Position numbers and translations under genes: made by a program. From Micropterix aruncella (taxonomy: Eukaryota; Arthropoda; Insecta; Lepidoptera; Micropterigidae), in contig CALYMY010000064.1 in NCBI GenBank assembly GCA_944548615.1, forward strand, positions 1 to 64,000: a stretch of DNA of 64,000 nt, written 5' to 3'. The notes under the pieces are model-generated. The model was not told the origin of the DNA, did no database searches, and was given only the letters and a program-made list of their open reading frames with translations. Every line of letters starts with the position of its first letter. Position 1 is the stretch's first letter. This document shows positions 13,527-23,270 of the stretch, piece after piece.

Positions 13527-13629
13527 ACAAATCTCTCCATATCGTCCGGAAGTATATTGGTAAAATAATAATATTGTAATCTATAAAATTAACTGATATA
13601 TTAAAAATTATTCGGGTCTCATGACAAAT

Positions 13630-13648
13630 TGGCGCCCAAAGTGGGTCT
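13630..13648 (+). other. Primer-binding site, lysine-tRNA type
   Basis: TGGCGCCCAAAGTGGGTC starts 3 bases after the left LTR. It closely matches the complement of the 3' end of a tRNA-Lys (TGGCGCCCAACGTGGGGC in the known Lys1,2-type primer sites), with two mismatches visible. Its position fixes the element's plus orientation. Confidence 0.75.
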
Positions 13649-13675
13649 ATTTTCTTTTCAAACTTTCAAACAAAT

Positions 13676-13916
13676 TGGCGAGCCAACGGGGGCTAATTTT
13701 TTTTTCAAACATTCCAAACAGTATTCTTTTTCAAAACAATTTTATCTTCTGTTTGACTAAATGACCAAGTTGGACGCATGACAAAATTGGCTTCCAACTT
13801 GGGGCTTATAGATCTTTTCATAATAATTTTTTTACAAACAATTTTTTTCAAAATAATTTATCTTTTGATTTAAAGCGATCACGCTGGTCGCCTACAAATT
13901 GGGCCCAACGCGGTGC
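13676..13916 (+). repeat. Three further degenerate copies of the primer-binding site
   Basis: Sequences resembling the primer site recur at 13676 (TGGCGAGCCAACGGGGGC), 13788 (TGGCTTCCAACTTGGGGC) and 13900 (TGGGCCCAACGCGGTGC), each preceded by ACAAA-type sequence and followed by T-rich sequence. The copy at 13788 is preceded by CATGACA, the last bases of the LTR. Between copies there is only T/A-rich filler. Confidence 0.6.
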
Positions 13917-15121
13917 AAAATTTTCTTTCCATAACTGTCAAACAAAATTTTTTTCAAACTAATACATACAATTTATTATTTAATTTTTTTTTCATATCAA
14001 CTATTTTTTACTACAACAATATTTCCCGCCCTCCCACCCTTTCTTTCTTATATATCGCAACTTTTCAAAATATTAATATATTACTGTTGCGAAACTATTA
14101 TTAAATATTTATTATTATTTTTATACAGGCAACGAACTTGGTACTAATTAATTTTTTAAAATATAAATTAAACACAACACACACGTACACGTTTACACAC
14201 CGGCACGCCCTTAAAAACACTTTAAAATTTTAATAAAATTTTCATAAAATATTTATAAATACAATTTTCATATAACATCTCTAATATATGATTCAGTTTT
14301 AGCTTCTATAAACGAAAGATAAACATTGCGTCAACTATAATAATAGCAAAAATTTCTCTGTTCTTATATAAAATTGCAAGCACTTATACATTGACATGGA
14401 ATACCTAGCGTCGCAAGTGAATCATAAGGAACTCTAACAAATGTGAAAACTAGAAATACGTACGAACACTACTGTGTGCGTCGAACAGTACATGGGCTTT
14501 AGGCACTTAGGAAAATTACGATTACAGGAAGTTTAATATATCTGATAGTGACAAAATAAGTAAATGAATGAGAAACAAAACACTGCAAACAAAAACGTAA
14601 AGAAAGGAATAAACTTTAGGAAAAACGAAACAAACAAATCTTGAAGAATAATAATATTAAATTATGGTAACAAGGAACTACACTTAGAGGTGCACACGAA
14701 TACAGGGTGTCAAAAAAATAATACACGCAGTAAAATTTAAAACGTACCTAACCTCATGCAAATTTAAATAACATATAATAACTTAGAATCAACACTTAGA
14801 AATATACCCTGATGTACAGGGTGGTTCAAAAAAAAAAATTTTTTTTCTTTTTAATAAATTTTAATTTTGTTTTTTTTTTCTCTTTAACTTGTATTTCTTT
14901 CATGTGAATCATCTTCTAGCTTTAACACTTAAATATGTACTAATAATTTTCAGCATTCACCTTACACACTTGAAATTTTTAAATTGTATCTAACACACGA
15001 CTTCACACTGTTCAACTATAACAAGATTTGAATTTAATTTCTTTTTTTCTTCTCAAAACACTTACACACATAAATTTGGTAAGTGGTTGACACATTGAGC
15101 ATATCGGGAAGCAATCGCAAA
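13917..15121 (+). other. AT-rich 5' leader of the LTR element, no gene seen
   Basis: About 1.2 kb of very AT-rich sequence between the primer-site repeats and gag. A 63-codon open frame at 13913-14104 is a low-complexity F/Y/I/N-rich product of the base composition. Homopolymer A/T runs occur near 14828-14880. Nothing else recognisable. Confidence 0.6.
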
Positions 15122-15652
15122 ATGGCACCCAGGAAAACAAAAACGGCAGCTAGATCACGACGTCAACAGTCACCGGAAAATATACGCGAGGAAACCAATA
15201 TGAAAAACAAAATTTCGGAACAACGGGGAAAACAAGACTTTGAAAATCCAACTCACGGTAATATATCAAGACTGGAAGAATCGATTCATTACGAAAAAAC
15301 GAATAATTCGAGGATCTACGCCACTTCGGAAATAAACAGCGAAGATGAGGATTTATATACCAGGAAAAACAGCAACAAAACGCCAGATGCAGCAGCGGAA
15401 TCGGGAATCTTCCAAACCTCGAACAGTGGAAAGCACAAGATTACACCCAGCTTATACAAATGGAATTTGAAGTTTGATGGCAGCACACCTGTCTTGGACT
15501 TCATCGACGCGATAGAGGACAAAGTTCAATCAAGGGGAGTTTGCTGTACATTTTGGCATTTTCAAAACCCTGAGAAAGTTACAAACATATTATTATTGGC
15601 CCGGAATGCAAAAGGAAGTCAAGGCACATGTCAAAAATTGCGATACTTGTAA
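15122..15652 (+). pseudogene. Truncated gag of the LTR element
   Basis: An open frame from ATG at 15122 (MAPRKTKTAARSRRQQ); upstream in-frame codons to 15083 offer only a GTG, unlikely as a eukaryotic start. The first 100 residues are hydrophilic, rich in basic and acidic residues, as in the N-terminal part of many gypsy gag proteins. About residues 105-135 (YKWNLKFDGSTPVLDFIDAI) resemble the start of a Ty3/gypsy capsid-type domain. After about residue 135 (near 15520-15535) the frame runs into sequence that encodes integrase in another frame, so the last 40 or so residues are out-of-frame nonsense ending at TAG 15650-15652. Normally gag would continue through capsid and zinc knuckle; these are deleted. 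Moderate confidence in the gag assignment. Confidence 0.65.
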
Positions 15653-16577
15653 AGCATACAAGATAAAGACAGGACCTGCACATGGGCTCATGGTGACTCC
15701 AAAAACAGTGAACACTCCAATGCATACGATCAGTATAGATCTGGTGGGACCCATGCCAAGATCACTGAGCGGCTTCACCTATATACTCTCTGTGATCGAT
15801 TTATTTACAAAATTTTGTTGGCTATTCCCGTTAAGAAAAGCCACCTCAGCCAATATTATCAAACACCTAGAAAATAACGTATTTCTGGCGTACGGAACAC
15901 CTGCGGTAATAACGTTAGACAACGCATCATATTTTAGGTCAAAAGCATTCAAAAATTTTACGGAAAAATATAAAATCCCAAAATTATTCTATGGATGCGT
16001 ATATGCTCCTCAATCGAACGCAGTCGAACGTTATAATCAAACTATAGAAACGAGTTTATCAATTCTAGCAGGAAAAGATCAAAGATCGTGGGATAAACAT
16101 TTATCTTTAATCCAAAACGCGTTAAATAATCATCAAAATCTGGCAACAGGCTTTACCCCATCATACCTTATGTACGCTCGTGAACCAATGGTTGATGGCC
16201 GCTACCATAAAATGTTTAGTTTCATTCCAAAAGAAAAATCCAAAATAGCAATAGACAGTCCACAGGAATTCGCAAAAGGACTCGAGACGCTCGCGGACGC
16301 ATATGACGTCGTGCGGGAAAGACTCATGGAAGCTTTCAAAAATAACGCCTCAAAATATAACCTGAGGAGAAAGCACGTCGAATTCTCAGTCGGTGATTTC
16401 GTATGGGCGAAAAATCACATGCAATCGCGAAAAGCAGAGTTTTTCTCAAACAAACTAGCGCCCAGATATTCAAAATGCAAAATCATCGCGAAAAAGTCCC
16501 CCATAGCCTATGTATTGGTTGACGAACACGGCAAAAATCGTGGGACGTACCACATAAAAGACCTGTGTAAAAATTAG
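15516..16577 (+). pseudogene. Integrase of the LTR element, detached from pol by deletion
   Basis: The frame is open from 15516 to TAG 16575-16577; its first ATG is 15606. It encodes retroviral-type integrase, which inserts the cDNA copy into chromosomes. Upstream of the ATG the frame reads the end of the HHCC zinc domain: a His codon at 15549, YYWPGM ending at the ATG, then C-x2-C (NCDTC). The expected first His is not visible, so the deletion junction probably falls at or just before it. Numbered from 15606, the catalytic triad is Asp45 (SIDLVGP), Asp105 (ITLDNAS) and Glu141 (NAVERYN); the D,D-35-E spacing is intact. A C-terminal SVGDFVW...LAPRYSKCKII segment matches the GPY/F-like module of Ty3/gypsy integrases. 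It overlaps the gag frame by 137 bp in a different phase, so translation would need reinitiation or frameshifting. No chromodomain seen. Confidence 0.88.
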
Positions 16578-18965
16578 GGTCACACAAAAAATACGCAGAA
16601 CATTTCACATTGCAAATAACATTCGCATAATATCCACATGTAATCCGGAATATGCAAAATCACAAAAAGCAACGACTATATTGGGTACACCGTGAGATAG
16701 TTGCAAGTGAAAAGTAAAAGAAAAAATATAAAAACAGAACAAAATACAAAATATTAAGTAAATAAATGTAACAGATAAAGTATATAAGTATTCGATACAA
16801 GTATTCAAGGCTAAAAAAAAAAAATAATAATCACACATAAAGAAAAAGTAACAGACACATAAGGGCGTAGCATGATAAAAATAAAAACACATACAACACT
16901 AAATTTTCAATAAGTAAAATAAATAAATATATAATTTCACATACACTAGATAACATCATCAAAAAAAATTTTTTTATTAAAAAAAAAAATTTTTTTTCTT
17001 AACATCTTATCCGGCTAAGAACCCGGATTGTCTAAAAAAAAATAGGGAGAAAGAATAGTACCAAGTTTCGCGTCAAAATATATTTATATAAAATATCATA
17101 TATATGTATATATTTAACATATAATATAGTAAAAAGGAGCCATGCGGATAAGTCTAAGGATTGAGATACTTCTATACCTATCATTTTATACTATATATTT
17201 GCATATAAGCAAAATCTGAAGGGTTCGGTGATCTAACCCTGCTCATGGAGTAAAAACACCTGGGTGCTTAATACCCGTCTATTGTAAACATCACCTGACA
17301 TGTAGAATTAAAATTTACTTTGATCAGCTCTGAAGGATACAAATTATTTTATATTATTATATATTAAATAGAGTATACCGGACGTTAAGCCGTTCGCGTT
17401 CAAATTAAAATTGTTCACGGACAGGTCCTAAAATTCATTTATGAATAAACTCTACTATTATTATTTATTTTTTTTACTATTATGTAATTACGTGGCGAAA
17501 CTGCTGACATTTCTAATTAGCGACTAGAATGTTCACGATAAAAAAACCATTGTATATTACAACATATAGCTACAGAAAGATCTCATCCGATCCTGAATTT
17601 ATCAGGACATGGAATATTTTTTCCATACCATGAATTGTTTTTATTGTCTTTTTTCTTCAAAAAAGACTTATAGATTTTCCGTTATGTCCCGCTGAAACGC
17701 TGCTCAAAATTAGTTTGTCCATAAACGCTCATAGTTAGTAGCGAATTAATCTTAGCTGAACACGTAATTTCTGATTAAATGTACAATACTGTAGAGAAGA
17801 ATCATTTTGTACTGTCAAGAATTGGTAAAAATAATAAATACAAGGCAACCACTTTTAGTATGAAAGATTGTATGTTAGGAAGACTTAGCATGTAGATGTA
17901 AGCACGTAGAATGAACAAGTCGCGAAAGAGAAAAACTTAAGCTAAATATTGAAAATTTTATCATTCACACTCAAGACAACAATAATAACATCTCAGTAAA
18001 ATATATGTTCAACACAAACATTAAATTCGGAAGGCTTAAAAACCTGATAAGTTAAATAAATTCTTGCCGAACAAGGTATATAAGATTTACTATTAACTTA
18101 CTACTACTAGAGTAAATTACGTAGTTAATATGCGCTTTAGATCGCAGAACAGTCACCATATATAGTATCATAAAAATTTTTTAAAAAATCTAAAGATTTC
18201 CCATATTTTTCTATTAAATTAAAGACTATAGTGTCCACGCTTCCGCATGAATTAAAATTATGTGGATCGACGTCTATTATTGTTTCAACAGAGACTGGTC
18301 ACCAATATATAGTTCATTTCTATACAACAAAAACTTATAAATATTTTTAAAAGGGAAATCTCATATATATATATATATCTTATATTTCACTCGGGGAGAC
18401 CAATACCACTGAGACGGTGAACAATCTATTATATGAAAAATTATCAATGTCATTGGAACCCTCACCATGACATATTATTAACAAAAATACTTGGTGTAAA
18501 TTATATAAATAATTTTTTTAATAAATTAAATATAAAATTGCGAGATACTGTCCACGTCTCACAACACATAAATTCCATATAATTATACACTCTTCAATTT
18601 TTCCATACTCTTAAAAAGATATCACGCTAGAAATCGGCCCATAATTTATTAAGCCAGCCACACATATAAATAAAGATCGACGTTGAGACATAATTTACTT
18701 TGTAACATTTGATTTTGTAGTAATTAAGATAAGCTCTCACAAGAAGTGGAGCGTTATCAAAATGTTTATTTTTCTTTTACTTAAATATTGAAATACGAAA
18801 AACCTCAACACTTGTTTGAAGAAGAAAATCTGAAAAATCGGAAGGTGTATCCATACGAACACCTAATAAAATATAGTCTTAAATTTAGTTACTGGAAGCT
18901 TATTTGAAAAGCAATGTGGGAGAATTTTTGTTTAAAAAAAAAAGTAAAATAAAAATGTTCTTTTA
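16578..18965. other. AT-rich internal region of the LTR element, no gene seen
   Basis: About 2.4 kb with stops in all frames, poly-A/T runs near 16970-17005 and an (AT)n stretch near 18363-18380. I recognise no envelope gene or RNA gene. It may be a decayed or captured segment. Confidence 0.6.
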
Positions 18966-18969
18966 TTAA

Positions 18970-19275
18970 CCCCTTGAGTATGATACGACCAAATCTGGTT
19001 CTGAAACAATTATCCGTTGAGTATGATACGACCAGATCTGGTTTCGCGTTTTTTTCACTTCTTTGACGTTCTCATATTTATTAATAATTATCTAATTGTT
19101 TTACAAAATGATATTTCAATATTCTGTATTCGAAATTTCAATGCAATCATTGTGCAGTTGTTCTTTTTATGATTGGTGTAGTAGTTTCGTAGTTATAGTA
19201 CTTTAAGGTCGATGTCGCCGAAAATCCTGCAAAAGAGACAGATGCATCCATGAAAATACCCATTTACTCCAAGGG
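18970..19275. mobile_element. piggyBac-like MITE nested in the LTR element
   Basis: A 306-bp segment flanked by TTAA at 18966-18969 and 19276-19279, the duplicated target typical of piggyBac-type transposons. The left end begins CCCCTTGAGTA; the right end read in reverse begins CCCTTGGAGTA, giving short imperfect terminal inverted repeats. Near the left end a roughly 27-bp motif (TTGAGTATGATACGACC...) occurs twice in direct orientation, at about 18973 and 19017. No transposase frame, so it is non-autonomous. Confidence 0.62.
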
Positions 19276-19424
19276 TTAAATAGTAAGAATAGATGTAGTA
19301 GTTTAAAAATTTCTGTAATTTGTAAAGAAAACGCAGAAGCACGTCTCTTTTGTTCCGTCAAAAATTTTTGAAATAAAAATAAAGTTGTATACGAGAATAT
19401 GCCCTTCCTGTCAAACCCTTCCTA

Positions 19425-19737
19425 ATGAATTGCCAGCCAACCGCAATCCTAGTAAAAAATAAGAGACCATATGATGCAGCAAAGAAAATTATACATTCCA
19501 GAAAGAGACAGAGCGACGAGAAAGAGGACGCCGATAATAAAAGGACAAAATGGAAACGCTATATGGCAGCTGGAAGAGCCACGACGCGGACGACAGAGAT
19601 CAGCAGCAATGGCTCACGACTCCTCGAAAGCGCAGCACACCCATAAAAATAGCAAAGGAAGATACCGAGGATCGACCGAAGTAAATAAGATCCAATCACG
19701 CTTATCCGACTCCAGACCACGCAGAAACCTAAGGTAA
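19425..19737 (+). other. Island with two overlapping small basic ORFs, function unknown
   Basis: In an otherwise very AT-rich region this stretch is visibly less AT-rich and open in two overlapping frames: 73 codons from ATG 19425 and 88 codons from ATG 19471. Both products are rich in Arg, Lys and Gln with few hydrophobic residues. I recognise neither. They could be a remnant of an accessory or gag-like nucleic-acid-binding protein, or simply a compositional effect of purine-rich sequence. Both lie between the MITE and the 3' LTR. Confidence 0.25.
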
Positions 19738-20809
19738 AAAGTCGAACTATTTCCTTTTTCACCGCAACAGGAAGGCCAGGAGGCACGTAAATAGACGAAA
19801 CTACCTATGACGTCAGCACCGGCAACATGCGACCTGCAGTATTACCAGGGACGGTATCGTGGACCGACCAGTAAAGCAAAACGGACAAGCGCGTGAACGA
19901 GACAATTCCCCCAAGATTGTGAGAGAAAATGCGGACTGCATTGTTTAGATAGAGACTAATATACCAATCGACAGTGCATTGATCTTCAATTCAGTGTAGC
20001 AACTTTTGAAAAAGTGCATTTGTGCAGTGAGGGGCAAAAATGGGAAAAACGGGATAAAGAGTTAGAAATTGGACAAAATTTTAAACATTTTTTTTGAAAC
20101 AGTACATCTACACTTCGATAGACTTTATAAAAGCATCTGATGATGTGTCCAGATTTACATGTATAAATTGACATTTTCGTGTTCAAGCTCCGAAGCAAAA
20201 AGCTTTGGGAGCGAACCTCTACTAATATGACTTTCTTCTCTACATCTCTTACCAAGGTGACGAGTTCCGGACGTAACGAGGCAAAGACGACAATTGAGCA
20301 TCATATGGGCTAATACAAACACAAATGAAGGAAAAATTCATAAAAGGAAATACGGCAAAACGGCAGACAATGACAAGACCCTGGACGGAGCGGAATAGAC
20401 GACACAGGCCACTGTATTCACTGTATCAAAATTGTAAAATGTAAGGTTATAAAGGACGTGTTTCGCAGAGCATTTTTTCTAACTTGGATAAATAGCGTTC
20501 TTTTAATAACTTAGTAGAAAATCGGAAAACCTCAAAAATTGCCAACTTCGGAAAATTTATTATAAAATATAATTTCTTTAAATAATAGGAGACTAGAAGC
20601 AGGGGTTATCTATTAATAATAATGTACTTTAAACTGTCAAGACAAAATATAATAAAACTTTTAGAAATTTTTATGTCGTAGCAAGCGTAGCACGGCAACT
20701 AAAGAACCGTAGCGATGGCTACGCTTTAGGTGGTAGATTCTTATAGTAGTTCGTTTAGTCTTTGGTGTTTAAGGTCTTCGTGGGCGAAGACTGAACATCT
20801 TTTCCGGCA
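19738..20809. other. Non-coding 3' part of the LTR element; no polypurine tract seen
   Basis: About 1.07 kb without a credible gene. The bases directly before the right LTR (GAACATCTTTTCCGGCA) are not purine-rich, so the polypurine tract expected at this position is not evident. A short minus-strand open frame at 19986-20255 shows no recognisable family. Confidence 0.5.
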
Positions 20810-22788
20810 TGTAATGGTCATAAAACCATTACGGGTTTAACAAACAATATAATAAACAATTATTGCCAAAATTAGTTAACAAAAATAAAATAACAATAAT
20901 ATAGGATACAAGCGAATTTTATCGCACAATAGGCATCACTAGCGATTAGATGGAACACGGGTGTAGAGAATCGCTAGTGAGAGTAGTTTTTTTTTTTGGC
21001 CCGAAGCACTCGAGGGGAAAGGTCGTCGTTTCAGCGCGGCGGTCGGTTTTTTGCCTCGCGGCGATTACCGGCCGCCGGAGCTCATTTCACGACTTCGAAG
21101 TGGCCTACCTACATCTACGAATAAAATATAAAAGTCAAAGTCATCTTTAGAAATTATAACTAGAATCAAGTGCGGCGCAGGCAAAGCATTCCAGCGTGAT
21201 CTCCACATCCTATTTGGGGCAAGTAGATTATATTCTCATTTTCGGTTTTTTTTTAAAGTAAAATTCGATTTCTTTTATTCTAACTTGCAATACCACAATC
21301 GTGCAATACTTTTTAGTCCTTCAGACCCGTCTTGCACGACATATACGTGCTAACCCGTTTTTCTGAATATAGGAATCCGTAGTTTCTAATATAGGATCAA
21401 CGATAGACACCGCCAATAAATCTAAAATCATTTCGGCGATCTCTACTTAAAATGTAGGCTGTAAAAATATATAAATATAATTAAAATCCACGTTAGACAA
21501 TCTTGGGATTAAAACGTGGCGAAGTCAGAGTGGCATTGAGTTCTTCCCGAGGCAATTAAAAATCAGATAAATTAATAAAATAGCTTATGAAGTAAAATAC
21601 CAAATTATAGATAAATATAAATGCAAGTCATCGTCAGGGAATACGTAACATTTCCAAATTTAAATATCAGGGAAAATGATAGAGCAAAAGACTACCGTCG
21701 TTTACGATAGTTGAAAGTGCAGCGTACCCGACACTAAAATTGCCAAATCATTGTAGGGCAAAAATAGGAAAAACCAGTTACGAATAATGCTCATCGAAAC
21801 ACGGGTAAAATGTAATAATTGTAACGTACGCTCGTAAAAATCTCGCAAGGCCTTCGACGATCGACGTATTAAAATTAAGTTTCATAAATAATATAAATAT
21901 TCAATATCACACATATAGTTTCGGGAAATGTCTTCGCAACAGGTTATAGAAAAATAAATAGTAAATTTGGGTCGAAAAGGTATCTTTTATTTTACTCATA
22001 ATCATCTCAATATCAGAATAATTTCAATTTTAATATCATCATATATCATATATTTCATTTTCATTTTTTTATATAAATAAAATAGACTAAAAAAAACCAT
22101 AAAAGGAAAGGATTGGTTGAGATATATTTATAAAATATTAAAATCAGTTTCCAGTATTATTTGGGAAAATTCATTAAATTCAGAATTCTTTATTAAGGAA
22201 AATAAAGCACACTTATTTATGTTACAAGTTAATTTTGCGCATATTCCAGCAAGATTTAAGTTAAATTAACCGAATCCGCCGTCGCGTCCGCGCCATCTAG
22301 CGGCGAAACGCGGGCATTAGTAGCACAATGCAGGTTGAGCAAAATGATGTCCATCTTTGCTAAGTAACTCGCCGCGCCACCGCTAGAGGGCGTTCGAACG
22401 AGAATAATAATATATTATTTAGTAAGGGAAATGGTTCAATAATTTAGCAATTCAATATCCATAAAAGGCCGTTCATCCCATAGGGATGGTCATCTTACCG
22501 TAGACTGGGTCACTAAGGGATTCTAAATACCCCCGTGCCTGAGATGGACTGAGCGAACCGACGCAAATCCCGACGCAGCCTACATACCCCTGCCCCAGAA
22601 GAATTCTAAACGGTGGAAGGACTCTGGCACTTGTTCATAGATCCGAAATAAATCTACTTCTCCTTCCGGGCTGGCGCCCACTATATAAACAAATCTCTCC
22701 ATATCGTCCGGAAGTATATTGGTAAAATAATAATATTGTAATCTATAAAATTAACTGATATATTAAAAATTATTCGGGTCTCATGACA
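20810..22788 (+). repeat. Right LTR (1,979 bp)
   Basis: Same sequence and length as 11648-13626, including an 11-T run, the CTCF-like pair (22290-22303 minus, 22380-22392 plus) and the TATATAA box (22682-22688). It ends CATGACA followed by ATAC and then satellite, fixing the 3' border. Confidence 0.92.
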
Positions 22789-23270
22789 ATACACACTTAC
22801 CGTCGTACATACATACACACTTACCGTCGTACATACATACACACTTACCGTCGTACATACATACACACTTACCGTCGTACATACATACACACTTACCGTC
22901 GTACATACATACACACTTACCGTCGTACATACATACACACTTACCGTCGTACATACATACACACTTACCGTCGTACATACATACACACTTACCGTCGTAC
23001 ATACATACACACTTACCGTCGTACATACATACACACTTACCGTCGTACATACATACACACTTACCGTCGTACATACATACACACTTACCGTCGTACATAC
23101 ATACACACTTACCGTCGTACATACATACACACTTACCGTCGTACATACATACACACTTACCGTCGTACATACATACACACTTACCGTCGTACATACATAC
23201 ACACTTACCGTCGTACATACATACACACTTACCGTCGTACATACATACACACTTACCGTCGTACATACAT
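22789..23270. repeat. 24-bp satellite array, segment 3
   Basis: 482 bp of uniform standard GTCG-type units between the LTR element and the solo LTR. It is the continuation of segment 2, split off by the LTR insertion, and ends in ACAT, the solo-LTR target duplication. Confidence 0.97.

Larger units (their letters stand above)
11648..13626 (+). repeat. Left LTR (1,979 bp)
   Basis: It starts TGTAATGGTCATAAAACC, immediately after satellite sequence, and ends CATGACA, immediately before the primer-binding site. The same 1,979-bp sequence recurs at 20810-22788. The first bases form an inverted repeat (TAATGGT...ACCATTA). It is AT-rich with a GC-rich patch at 13115-13240 and a TATATAA box near the 3' end. 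The 66-codon open frame at 11788-11988 recurs in both LTRs and shows no recognisable protein. Confidence 0.92.
11648..22788 (+). mobile_element. Non-autonomous Ty3/gypsy-type LTR retrotransposon
   Basis: An 11,141-bp element bounded by two direct LTRs of 1,979 bp each (11648-13626 and 20810-22788) that appear identical. It is flanked by a 4-bp target duplication ATAC (11644-11647 and 22789-22792). LTRs begin TGTAATGG and end CATGACA. A lysine-tRNA-like primer-binding site lies 3 bp inside the left LTR. The internal 7.2 kb keeps only the N-terminal part of gag and a full-length integrase core; protease, reverse transcriptase and RNase H are absent. Identical LTRs mean recent insertion, so such a deleted copy must have been mobilised in trans, or have lost its polymerase after insertion. 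A piggyBac-like MITE sits in the 3' half. Confidence 0.9.

Noticed and set aside
13913..14104. 63-codon frame in the LTR element leader
   Set aside because: Low-complexity F/Y/N/I-rich product of AT-rich DNA with no family resemblance.
14702..14826. Possible MITE bounded by ACAGGGTG and ACCCTG
   Set aside because: The inverted ends are only about 6 bp and I found no matching target duplication; chance is likely in this AT-rich leader.
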